A DNA stretch of 64,000 nucleotides, taken from positions 7,016,001-7,080,000 of the forward strand of contig NC_069661.1 in NCBI RefSeq assembly GCF_027244095.1. Direction: 5' to 3'. Shown here one piece after another: positions 32,561 to 43,900 of the stretch. The stretch comes from Hemicordylus capensis. Taxonomy: Eukaryota; Chordata; Lepidosauria; Squamata; Cordylidae. A program made the translations under genes and the position numbers. A model generated the notes under the pieces. That model was not told where the DNA came from and made no database searches. It worked only from the letters and a program-made list of their open reading frames with translations. Every line of letters begins with the position of its first letter. Within the stretch, counting starts at the first letter, position 1.

Positions 32561-33068
32561 ATACTGTTACATCGATGTTTTAGCTAAAGCTGTTTATTAA
32601 ATATTTTCCCTGTGCTATCTACAGATTTTATGATGTTCAGAGGTTTGAAATATTTCTATTGTCTATAGTTTTTGGAGGCCTATGAATACTTTTAGATTAT
32701 AGTTTTTTTAGGTGACTTCATTTTGGTGGGTTCTTCTTTTGGTATATCATTGTGACAGTTCCATGCAAGTTAGCCACATCCAGGGTTGATTTGATTTAAA
32801 TCACTTCACAGAAGGACTATTTTAATGATTTAAACCACTAGTCAAGAAGATTCTATTTAACCATCATTTTCTAATAAATGTACATTCTTGTCTAAAATAA
32901 TCTTAATACATATTCAGAGACAGCTGTAGGTTTCATTTTTAGAGGGTAGGTACACACTATAATAGGTCCACACTTCTCATAATGTGGTTCCATTCAGGCA
33001 ACCAGGCCTTGCAATTTGTCATTGCACTGTTTATTTTATTTATTTATTACATTTATAAACCGCCCCAT

Positions 33069-34188
33069 CCAAAGGCTCTGGGTGGTGTACAACTTTAAAA
33101 AGACATAAAAACACACAGTTCAAAACACAGTGCTAAAAACAATATAAAAACAATTCTAAAACAAATAAAACAAGTTAAAACCAATTTAAATACTTTAAAA
33201 CACCTTGGAAGGCCAGGTTTAAAACAAGGTTTAAAACATCCTTGGAAGGCCAGGCCAAACAAATAAGTTTTTAGGGCTATCTTAAAGGCCGACAGAGAGT
33301 CTAAACTGCAAATATCTGCCGGGAGTGCATTCCATAGACCAGGAACAGCTACAGAAAAGGCACGGTTCTGAGTCGCCATCAGGTGTACCGTTGGTAACTG
33401 GAGACGGACCGCTCCAGATGACCGCAACGAGTGCTGGGGATCATACTGAAGAAGGCGTTCTCTAAGGTAGCCCAGACCCAAGCCATTCAGAGCTTTAAAG
33501 GTAATAACCAGCATGTTGTATTTCGCCCGGAAACATATTGGCAGCCAGTGCAGCTGTTTTAAGACAGGCATAATATGGTCTCTCCAAGTTACCCCAGAGA
33601 CCAATCTGGCTGCCGCATTTTGAACTGAAGTTTCCAAACTACGTACAAAGGCAGCCCCATGTAGAGCGCATTGCAGTAGTCGAGCCTGGAGGTTACCAGC
33701 TGATGCACCACTGTTTTGAGCTCTTCAAGGAATGGATGTAGCTCTCGAATCAACCGAAGTTGATAGAAAGCACTCCTGGTAATAGCCTCCACCTGAGATA
33801 CCAGGGTGAGGCCTGGATCCAAGAGCACTCCCAAGCTGCGGACCTGTTCCTTCCAGGGGAGTGTAACCCCATCCAGCACAGGGAGATCTAACTCATCCCT
33901 CAGATTCTGAGCCCCTACAATGAGCACCTCCGTCTTGCTTGGATTCAGCTTCCATTTTTTATCCCTCATCCAGCCCATTACTGCCTGTAGGCAGGCATTT
34001 AGGGAATGGATGCTATTTCCTGATGATGCAGATGAAAAGGAATAGATTTGGGTGTCATCAGCATACTGATAACACCCAGCACCAAATCTCCTGATGACCT
34101 CACCGAGCAGTTTCATGTAGATGTTAAAAAGCATTGGTGACAGAATGGAGCCCTGGGGGACTCCTTATAACAGCTCCTGTTTTGAGGA
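33069..34188 (-). mobile_element. L2-like LINE in right arm
   Basis: Mirror of 29716-30807. The minus-strand frames 34134-33589 and 33637-33095 together cover the same RT and C-terminal motifs, shifted relative to each other near 33.6 kb by a small deletion. Confidence 0.9.
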
Positions 34189-34189
34189 G

Positions 34190-34628
34190 CAGCTTTCACC
34201 AACAGAGAAACCATTCTCCCTCTCACAACACTAAAACCAGGGATCATCCTAGGAAACTGAAGGCCGGGCATTTTAGTACCAACAAGAGAAAATACTTTTT
34301 CACAGAATTCACCTATGGAATTCGATGCCATTGGATGTGGAGATGGCCACTAGCTTGGGTGGCTTTAAAGGGAGGTTAGACAAATTCATGGAGGATGGGG
34401 TCTATCAGTGGCTACTGGCCTGGTGACTATAGGCCACCTCTAGCCTCGGTGACAAGATGCCTCTCAATACCAGTTGCAGGGGAGCAACAGCAGGAGAGAG
34501 GGCATGCTCCCACCTCTTGCCTGTGGGCTTCTCAGAGGCATCTGGTGGGCCAGTGTGTGAAACAGGATGCTAGACTGGATGGGCCCCGGGCCTGTTCCAG
34601 CAGGGCTGTTCTTATGAAGGTGCCTAAT
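34190..34628 (+). mobile_element. CR1 LINE 3' end in right arm
   Basis: Mirror of the left-arm copy, without the LINE tail that interrupts the left. Ends cagggctgttcttatg. Confidence 0.85.
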
Positions 34629-35387
34629 ACTGAGTCTGGCCCTTGGTCCATCTAGCTCAGTATTGTCTGCTCTGACTGGCAGCAGCCTCTCCGGTTTCAG
34701 GCAGGTTCATTCCCAAGCCTGTCTGGAGATGGTGCCAGGGATTGGACCATTGACTGGTTCTGCACAAGGATGGACAGGAAATGGAAGCTGGCCTCATTCC
34801 CCTCCCAGCAAACATCTCTTTCCCTCCCAGAAATGTGTCCCTCAGGCTGTGTGAGCCCCGGGTAAATTTTTCTGGAAGCAAAAATGGTGCTTGCAGAGAG
34901 AGGAGAGGAAGCAGACATTGCTTGGCTTCTCCCTCTCTGGGCACTCAGCAGCAAAAGCAACTTTGGCCACAGGTATTATTCTCCATTTTCCCTGTGAGGA
35001 CAGAGAGCCCTTCTTCCACCCTTAGGTCACTGCTGCTCACCATGTGGGCCAGTTTTCCACGTGGGGTCTGGCCCATGCAGAATAGAGGGGAACAATGACT
35101 TCTCATTATTCTGGACACGATGCTTCGACGAATTCAAAGAGGTCAGTTGCATCCAGCTGGAAAAGGTCACAGGCAGAATTGGACCCATCTCATCCAGCCA
35201 GACATCACTGCCGCTGCTGTGTGCTTCCTCAATCAGGCTTATGGCAGGAGACCTGAACAGGAGACTTTGCGGAAGAGATCCTTGTCTCTGTGCTAGATGA
35301 CCCAAATACTTCCTTTTCTGACCCAGCCAGCTGAAATTAGACCTCTTGGCAGCGGTGGTGACTGAAGCATTGCATTGCTCAGGTGGA

Positions 35388-35395
35388 TATAAATA
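35388..35395 (+). promoter_or_regulatory. TATA box of the right vasotocin-like gene
   Basis: TATAAATA in context gtggatataaataggggcag, 89 bp before the ATG. GGCAGCGGTGGT (35347-35358) and GCATTGCATTG (35367-35377) lie just upstream and are conserved in all three paralogs. Confidence 0.8.
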
Positions 35396-35483
35396 GGGGC
35401 AGTTGAGAAAGGAGCCCCATCATGCAAACTGCAAACACCAAGAGAGCAGAGCAGTCTCTAGGGGCAGTTGTGAGTCTTCCAAG

Positions 35484-35654
35484 ATGCAGGGAAAACTTCT
35501 TACGCTCTACTGTCTGTGCCTTGTCATCTTTTCCGTAATGCAGAACTCTGGGGCCCAAGATTCCGAAGAAGCACCATCCGCACCCTGTTATATTCATAAC
35601 TGCCCACGAGGAGGAAAGAGATCTATCAGTACTGAAGTGAGTTCTCGTTCTCGT

Positions 35655-35685
<31 letters not shown>

Positions 35686-36687
35686 TATAATGTCATATCT
35701 AAATGTGTAAACAAATTCCCATTAAAAATCCAGAAATTCCATGTGAAGGTGTTTCTTCATCTGTATAGTCAGAGTCTATACATGGGGCACAATCCATGAG
35801 AAGATAATCACTTTGTTGATGAAAATATGTTTGATGCTTCTTGGAGCTACGTCAGACGCGTTTCAGCACCTTTGCCTTCTTCAGTGGCGTAGAAAGTCAA
35901 GGTGCCGAAACGTGTCTGGAATTAATGTGTGTTTATTAGATGGATTTTGTTTAGCAGTTGGGATCAGTAGCTTGATATTGAAGAGCTGACATTATTTAGT
36001 ATCTACAGCTAATTAGATTGTGGGATCACATGATCCAACATATACTGATTGTTAAGTTTCCATTTGGGGTTATCCAAATTATCCATGCCATTCTTTCCTG
36101 TGGAAGTAGCACTGCACCGCTGTTGGGGTGCATCTTTAAGTCATTGCGCAACTGCCCACTGGCACAATCCTGCCAAGGTTGCCTGTCATGCACGCAGCAG
36201 TGCTGTCCCGTGAGCAACGCTGGCCTTGCCCAGCAGACCAGGTCAGCCAGTGTCCAGAAACCGAGAACGCTGGATAGCAGAGATGCCCTCCAGTGTCTCT
36301 CAGTCAGTGGTCCCTCTCGCTCCTTTCATCTCCACGCAGAATGAGTTTTGTTCTGGTCGGCAGTATGAAGGCATGTGTGCACATGTGCATTCAAGTGAGG
36401 CTTTCCAGATTTTACCTGAGTGGGATCTGAAATTAACTGAGCGCACATCAAAAAACCTGTGAGCGTGCACACACCTGAGAGGGAAACACTGCTCTCAGTC
36501 CCTGTTTATCTCAGTAATCTGTAGCTGGCTGCTTCCTCCTCAGTTTCTAGAGAGCTCCCAATATGGCCTTGACTTCTTCCAGATTGATGAATGACATTTT
36601 CTAGTTGCAAAGGAAAGCAGTCTGTGAATTCTATTTCTGTTTCAGGAGGACTCAGTGGCCAACGCTGAATCTGTCAAAGAAGTCTGA
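35484..36687 (+). CDS. Vasotocin-like prepropeptide with His4 variant CYIHNCPRG; exon 1 35484-35636, candidate exon 2 36646-36687
   Basis: Mirror copy of the 27-28 kb gene. Exon 1 encodes 51 residues: signal peptide, short acidic spacer (QDSEEAPSAP), CYIHNCPRG at 35-43, amidation Gly, KR, SISTE and a donor (GAA then gtgagt). It differs from the left copy by Gln-to-His at hormone position 4 (CAA to CAT), a spacer 12 residues shorter (no proline run) and a few signal-peptide changes. The same candidate exon 2 (EDSVANAESVKEV, stop), with an intact acceptor, gives 64 residues. Cysteines, amidation Gly and dibasic site are all kept, so it could make an amidated peptide. His at position 4 is not a natural member of the family I recognise. 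No neurophysin exon was found downstream before the copia element. Confidence 0.63.
35641..35688. repeat. (CT)n/(CA)n microsatellite after the right copy's donor
   Basis: TTCTCG and CT units followed by about ten CA units, at the place where the left copy has (GA)n on the opposite strand. Confidence 0.9.
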
Positions 36688-37539
36688 TCGTAACTGGGCT
36701 CATAACTGGGGTAACTTATTTATTTATATCTATGTAAACTGCGTTAGGAACTCTTGTTGAAAGGCAGTATATAAATTGGTTGTACTTGTAGCTCTCAATC
36801 CTTGCAGATGCCACATGCTCAGTAATCCGCAGTGTGACTATCCCATCTATATAGGCTTTTCAAGCATCTAAGGACACAAGAACAGCCCTGCTGGGTCAGG
36901 CCCAAGGAAGCCTATCTAGTCCCACAGTGGCCCACCAGATGCCCCTGAGAAGGTCATAGACACGAGGTGGGGGCAAGGCATGTCCTCTCGCCTGCTGTTG
37001 CTTTCCTGCAACTGGTATTCAGGGACATCGTGCCTCCAAGGCTGGAGGTGGCCCACAGCCACCAGCCTAGTAGCCATTGATAGACCCGTCTTCCATGAAT
37101 GTATCTGAGCCCCTCTTAAAGTCATCCAAGCTAGTGGCCATCACCACATCCCATGGCAGAGAATTCCATAGATTAAATTGTTTTCATTAATTGTGTTACA
37201 TTGTTTAAATTTTTTCATGTTGCTGCAAACCACCAAGAGACAGCGGATTGGTGTGCTGTACAAATATAATAAACACATAAATAAATAAAATATGGCTGTG
37301 TGAAAAAAAGCTTCCTTTTGTCAGTCCTAAATTCCCCAGCCTTCAGTTTCATGGGATGACTGCTGGTTCTAAGTGTTGTGAGAGAGAGAGAAAACTGTCA
37401 GTCTCTCTATACTCTACACATAATTTTATACACTTCTAGTATGTTTTCCAGACTAAAGAGCCCTAGATGCTGTAGCCTTTCCTCATAAGGAAGGTGCTTT
37501 TTGGTTGCCCTCTTCTGAACCTTTTCCAGTTCTACTGTA

Positions 37540-37757
37540 TTATGATTATTATTTTATTATTATTTTTACATTTATATCCCGCTCTTCCTCCAAGGAACCC
37601 AGAGCAGTGTACTACATACTTGAGTTTCTCCTCACAACAACCCTGTGAAGTAGGTTAGGCTGAGAGAGAAGTGACTGGCCCAGATTCAACCAGCTAGTTT
37701 CATGGCTGAATGGGGATTTGAACTCGGGTCTCCCCGGTCCCAGTCCAGCACTCTGGC
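37540..37757 (-). mobile_element. Sauria SINE in right arm
   Basis: Mirror of the 25678 copy, with gctcttcctccaaggaaccc and aagtgactggcccagattca blocks. Confidence 0.92.
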
Positions 37758-38102
37758 TCCTTCTTTAAGATACGGTGACCAGAACTGTACATAATACTCC
37801 AAATATGGCTGCAGCAAAGATTTGTATAAGGGCATTATAATATTAGCATTGTTATTTTCAATCCCCTTCCTAATGATCCCATGCATGGAATTTGTCTTTT
37901 TCACAGCTGTCATGCACCAAGTCAACACTTTCAAAGAGCTGATTTCCTTCAGAACTCTTGGGTGGATACCATCTGGCCCTGGCGATGCGTTAACTTTTAG
38001 GTTTTCAAATCCGTTTAGAACATCCTCTCTCATCACTTCAAATTGGCTCAGTTCTTCAGCCTTCAAGCTTGAGAAGCTCAGATCTGAAGTGCGTATATGA
38101 TC

Positions 38103-38525
38103 TGTGTCCCAGTGCATCGACCTTTTGCACCAACTATCTTCATGAACACTAGGGACATTGGCAGCAGAGACAGTGAGTCAGGGTCTCCCTAGCTGTCCCT
38201 GTTCTATGACCCCTGAACTGATTCTTCTGCACTTCCTGTGAGACACAATCGTTTCTTTCCTCCTAGAGAGAAGATGAAAACATCTCTCTCCCTCCTTAAC
38301 TATCCACTATGTAGTCCTTTAGATTAGGATTAGGTCTCTCCTATCCAAGTGTACTTCCCCAATAAATACTTAGTATTTAGTTCTACAAGAATCTCCATGT
38401 GTTTGCTCTAAACAGCTGCAACAGCAAAACCATCCTCTTCTACCTGCTCTGTAACTGCAGTGTGTGCTCGTTCCTCAGTGCTCTGTTGTTTTGCCGACTG
38501 CGGGTAAAATTAACAACCCCCAGCA
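38103..38525. repeat. LTR-like dispersed element, possible solo LTR
   Basis: Shares a 420-bp colinear similarity with 50461-50905 (cagtgcatcgaccttttgca, tatgacccctgaactgattc, an aataaatact signal mid-way). An internal polyadenylation-like signal and a repeated size suggest a solo LTR of an unnamed family. No coding parts; old. Confidence 0.35.
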
Positions 38526-38612
38526 GATCAGTGTCCTCCGCTATGGAGACAGATGCAAAGAACCCTTCAGCTTCTCTGCAATCTCCTTGACCTCCTTAAC
38601 AATCCCTTTCAT

Positions 38613-39071
38613 AGGCGATTCTCACGATCGGGCGAAATCGGGCTAAGGGAGCCTAGCCCCATTTCACATGTGTGTCAGAACCACCAGGCTCGCAGCCAAG
38701 CCTGGTCTCACCCAAGCGGGTAACCTGCTAAAATTACCCTCCCCAAGCCCAGGTTAGCAGAGTGAGTGCTCCGATCCGGGCTTTGGGATTGTGTGTTGCC
38801 GCGAGCCGCGGCTCCACGGCATGGCAGACCTCTGACCGGGAGGCTAAAAAGCAGCCGCCCGGCTCGGGGGTCTCTCCAGCATGCCCTGTGCACTGGAACC
38901 CCTGGGGGCAGCACAGCCCCCAATCCCAGCAGCCCCCACCAGCTCCGTGACGGGGCTGGCAGTCATGTGGGCGGCCAATCCGGCCGCCCGGGAATCTGTG
39001 GGCACTCATCTGCAGGGAGAGCGGGCTAAGCTTAACCCCATCTGGCAGCTCCCACTGATCGTGGGAACTCC
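38613..39071. mobile_element. GC-rich DNA element with inverted ends
   Basis: Ends ggcgattctcacgatc and gatcgtgggaactccc are imperfect inverted repeats (about 12 of 16 bases), followed by second inverted blocks around gggctaag and ggctaagctt. It is much more GC-rich than the CR1 it interrupts. No transposase. Confidence 0.45.
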
Positions 39072-40489
39072 CTCGTTGTCTCCTTGCATTTCTTTGGCCC
39101 GAGTTTCATGTTCATTTCTGTTCTCTTCATTTTGAGTAGGAGTTCCATTTTCTGAGGGAAGTCTTCTTCCTTTTGATAGTTTTCCTGACTCCACTTGTTA
39201 GCCACGCTGGTGTCCTCCTGAACTTGGTGGTACCTTCTTAGTATACATTTTCTCCTCCTTGGTATGCATTACAGTTGAGCTCCTATTATTGTAGTTTGAA
39301 ATAGGTTCCATGCTTTCCGGAGTGATTTGACCCTCCTGGCATTCCCTTTCAGCTCCCTTGTGACCAGTTTCCTCTTTCTAAGTCCAACACAGCTGTGCTG
39401 GACTTCCTTGGCAATCCTCCATTCACATATAAGCTGAATTGGATCACACGATGGTCACTGTTCCCCAGTGGTTCAACAACGCTGATGCAGCAGGTCCTGG
39501 GGATCACTCAGGATTAAGTCCAAGGTCGCCTCCTCTCTGGTTGGTTCCGCCACCAACTGTTCTAAGGCACGATCATTTAGCATGTCTAGGAATCTGGCCT
39601 CTCTGTCATGACTTGAATGTGAATTTGCCCAGTCTATGTGTGGGTAATTGAAGTCACCCATTAGGACCAATCCGTCTCTCTCTGATGCCTCTCTGATTTG
39701 CTTCTCCAGTTCCAGCTCATGCTCAGCCTTTTGATCTGGAGGGCTATAGCACAGCCCTAGTAACACATTTCCTTTCAGTCTCAAGGCTGCAGTCTACATG
39801 CTCAGGGTTTCATGTTGCCCTTTCCTTTTTGCATTCCTGGTGAGAACCAAGCACCCAACCACAGTCTGCAGGTTCCTGGACAGTCTGAGCTGTGGGAGAT
39901 GTTGGCTGGGGAAAGGGCCTGATTAGTGCTGGCAGCCTGACTTTGGAATACTCTCTCAGCAAGTAACTTGATGAGTTTCACGTATCAGGCCAAAAACCAC
40001 CTCATCCAAGCCCAGCTTTTGAACACTCCTAAAGCGGCAGTTGTTGTTGGGTTTTATTGCTTCACAGCAACTTCTGGTCTTCTTGCTGCTGAATTTATAG
40101 GGACTCCTGTTTGTGAATGAATGATTTGAGCTGCTGGTTCTGAGTTCTAGCCTTGGTTTTATACAAGGAGGAGGAATGCAGACATTTTCAATAAATAAGG
40201 TGCTAGGATCTCCTTAGCATTAAGGGAGGACGTCCTCCTAGTTGTCTCCCTAGGAATAAGTATGCCTATTTTGAAAACTAATTTCAACCTTTTTCCTTTC
40301 CCTGCAGAGAAGTTAGAATTTCATATCGATCCTGGAAGTGGAATCTGCCCAAATCGGGACAACCTCTGGGGCTTAAAAAAAAAAATAATGAAATGAAACA
40401 GACAGGAAATCTGTACTGAATTGGAATAAAATAGCCTGTTCTCCTCCTCAGTTACCTGCTGCATGTTTTGCCTGAAATCTCGTGCTAGC

Positions 40490-40950
40490 TGTTGGAAATT
40501 CTCTGTGGTGAGAGAATCTCCTTTCCATTATAGCAGAGTGCACAGAGGCACAACACAGCGGATTTAGTTAGGCATGCGTGTACGCTGAGAGTAAGGTAAC
40601 TTGGAGCCAATTCATAGTTTCAAATCAATATATAAGGCATTTATTAAGGAACTCCATTCTAGATAGGAAAGTGAGGAGTTAGGATCTCTAATCTATGGAT
40701 TCTGCATCTTCTCTGCACACATGGTGCAGGGAGAGGAGCTTGCCATGTTGCAAGGTAGAAGAGCAGGTAGGGAAGAGAGAGAGAGGAAGGAAGTTAATCT
40801 CTGAGATTAGCAATCTACATATCCAAAGGGATTGTGTCAGAGCAGTGGAGAAGGGATGACCAATGTCTTGACCCTCTAGCCCTCTGACTCACTAGTCTGT
40901 CCTCCACTGTCTGAGACAAGAGACAGCGCAAAGTCTTTTAACTTCCAACA
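40490..40950 (-). repeat. 3' LTR of the copia element
   Basis: Begins TGTTGGAA and ends TTCCAACA. An atataaggcatttattaagg region lies inside. About 461 bp. Confidence 0.9.
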
Positions 40951-43900
40951 CCCCCTCTCGATGTCTCGTGACTCAGTTCACAAGATTCATTTTCTCTCTC
41001 AGCTTTTCAAAGCAGTGTCTTGGTAGTGGCTTAGTGAGTATGTCTGCAAGCATTTCATTTGTTGGGCAGTAGATCAGCTTGATTAGTCCATCCTTCTGCA
41101 GACTTCTCACTACATGGTACTTCACATCAATATGTTTGGTACACCCCTTTACATCTTCTTGTTTGGAGAGTTGAATGCAGCTTTGGTTGTCTTCATACAC
41201 TTGTATGGGCTGTGGTACATCTGTACCTAGGTCTTTCAGTAGTTGACACAGCCATTGAATCTCGTGACAGCCCTGTGCAGCTGATACATATTCCGCTTCA
41301 GTGGTTGATGATGCTACTATGTCTTGCTTTGTGCTTGACCAGCTTATGGCTCCATCTCCATAGAAAATTATGTGACTGCTGGTGGATTTCCTTTCTGTTA
41401 GATCTCCACCCCAGTCTGCATCTACGTATGCTTCTAGTTTTGGTTGACTGTTAGCTGGCAGCTTGAGCTTAAAGTGTGCAGCACCCTTTAGGTACCTAAC
41501 AAGTCTCTTAATTCATTCCAGTCCTTGACTGTTGGTGATGCAGTCTTTCTGCAAAGTAAGCCAACTGCTGTACTAATATCTGGCCTAGTGAGTGTACTAA
41601 TGTATAAAAGCTTACCCAATGCTTCACAATATCTATGGTTGTCAGATAGTGGCTCAGTTTGATCTTCTTGCTTTATGTAGTTCATTTCCATTGGAGTTGG
41701 TGTAGGATTCGCATTTTCCAGTCTGAGCAGGTTTATGAAGTCTTTAATTTTCTGTTCTTGGTTGATGAGGAAACTTCCATCTTTCTCTTTTTGTACTTGA
41801 ATGCCCAAGTATTGTGCAATGTTGCCAAGTCGCTTGACTTCCACATCTCTGTTCAGATGATGCATTATTTCCTTGCTGTCATCTGGATTCTCATAGGCAA
41901 GAATCAAATCATCAACATATGCCAAAATGTAGGTCCACTTGCCATCGATGCACCTCGTGTATAGGCAGGGATCCGCATTACTTCTTTTGAAGTTTGCTTG
42001 AAGCAGCATATCATTTAGTTTTATGTTCCATGCTCTGGCAGCCTGTTTTAAACCATAAATGCTCTTTTGCAGTTTGCATACATAGTCCTCTTTGCCTTTC
42101 TCTAAGAAACCTGGTGGTTGTTGCATGTAAATGTCCTCTTCTAGTTCGCCATGCAAGAATGCAGTTTTCACGTCTAGGTGTTCAACATGCATTCCTTTGC
42201 TAGCAGCAATACTTAACAGAGTCCTTACTGTAGTATGTTTAACCACTGGTGCAAAGGTTTCATCATAATCTTCTCCATATTTCTGTGAATATCCTTTTGC
42301 TACTAATCTGGCTTTGTAGCGCTGAATCTCACCATCAGCATCATGTTTGAGTTTGAAAACCCATTTGCAGCCTATAACTTTCCTTCCTTGAGGCTTTTTT
42401 CTGTAGAGCCTCAAGCTCTTCAATTGCAGCTTGTTTCCACTTCTGGGCTTCTGGTTGTGGTAGCTGGGATATTTCCTCCCATGATGAAGGTTCTGGTTGT
42501 TCCGCCGTTCTTGCGAGGTAGAACAGTCTCGGAGCTGGAATACCTCTGTTTGAGCGCGTTGATCGCCTCACCTCACCCTCTGTGGTCTCTCCCATTACCT
42601 TGGGTGTGTCTGGTGGATCACTGGGGGTCTCTGTGTCGAGTGTGGTTGGATCTGGATCTGCTGTCTCCTCCTCCTCAATTCCTGTGAGATCAGGAAGCAT
42701 AATTCAGTCATCAGGGTGCTTGGTCTGGTTCCTTGCTTCGGTGTAGGCCCCCTCTGAAGGTGTAGCTCTTTTATTCTCATCAAAATACACTGCTCTGTTT
42801 ATGGTTATCTTGTTCTTGTCAGGATCCAGAATTCTGTAGCCTTTCGATTGTGCTGAGTAGCCTACAAAAATCCTTTTTGTGGCTCTAGCCCCTAACTTAG
42901 TCCTTTTTTCCTTTGGGATGTATGAGTAAGCCGTGCTTCCAAAGACACGCAGATGCGTCATGGACGGCTTATGACCATGCCAAAGTTCATATGGTGTTGT
43001 TCCTATAGGCTTTGTGTCCATTCTCTTTTGTATGTATGCAGCAGTCATGATGCCTTCTCCCCAGAATTTCTGTGGGAGGTGTGCGTCAGCAAGCATGCAT
43101 CTTACCATGTCCAGTAGAGTTCTGTTCTTTCTTTCTGAGATTCCATTTTGGGACAGGCAGTAAGCTACCGTGGTTTGATGCACGTTGCCATGTTCTTTCA
43201 GGAACTACTGTGTGGCGTTGGACATATATTCTCCTCCATTGTCTGTGCGTAGGATCTTTGGCTTCCAGCCAAATTTTTTGCTTGCCATCGCCACATATTC
43301 TTGTAATTTCTCCAGCGTCTGTGATTTCTCCTTTAGTAGAAATACACACATGTATCGTGAGAAATCATCCGTTATTGTTAGAAAATATTTTTTATTACCT
43401 ATGGTTGCTGGTAGTGGTCCAGATATATTGCTGTGAATCAGCTCTAGGGGTCTTCCGGTCTTCCTTTCACTCTGCTTAGGAAATGGCTTGTTAACTGCTT
43501 TGGACTCAAGACAACAAACACAGTTAGTTACAATGTCACATGGTACAAAATTAATGCCATTAGCAAATCCCTTTTCCTTCATGTTCTGGATTGACTCATA
43601 GCTCCTGTGTCCTAGGCGTCTATGCCACAGTTGCAAGCAGTTTTCATGCAGGCATGACTTAGCAAGGTTCACTTCATTAGGCTGGTATGCCTCAGGTTTA
43701 GACTGGGCTGGTCTTTCTCTGTCTGTAGATTGCTCCTCCACACTGTAAAGACCTTTGGATTTAGAGCCTACAAGGCAAACTTCTCCATTCTGAGTAACAA
43801 CACATTGTCCATTTTTAATATACAGTTCACAGCCTTGTTTCTCTAGCTTGGATATTGAAATCAAAGAGCTTGAGAAGTCAGGGATATATAAAACATCTTT

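Larger units (their letters stand above)
30808..33068. other. Palindrome spacer
   Basis: A unique-to-one-side centre of 2.26 kb. It holds a CR1 3' end (30810-30990, +), an unnamed dispersed element (about 31318-31975) and a GC-rich element (about 31980-32560). Long open frames at 31.5-32.6 kb on both strands reflect low-complexity GC sequence and no domain is recognisable. Confidence 0.6.
36850..39790 (-). mobile_element. CR1 LINE in right arm with EN and RT remnants and three nested elements
   Basis: On the minus strand, an endonuclease-domain remnant (39784-39473, LGLCYSPPDQKAEHE and GDFNYPHIDW), an RT remnant (38117-37686, NASPGPDGIHPRVLKE and LLQPYLEYYVQFWSPY) and the CR1 3' end (to about 36868). 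Nested within are a Sauria SINE (37540-37757), an LTR-like element (38103-38525) and a foldback element (38613-39071). The left arm keeps only the 3' part. Confidence 0.88.
33069..40489. repeat. Right arm of the large imperfect palindrome
   Basis: Reverse complement of 24862-30807. It keeps about 1.9 kb of CR1 (roughly 37880-39806, with nested elements) that the left arm lost, joining at a gactgcagcc motif. Its outer end (gctagc at 40484-40489) abuts the copia LTR directly. Confidence 0.92.
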
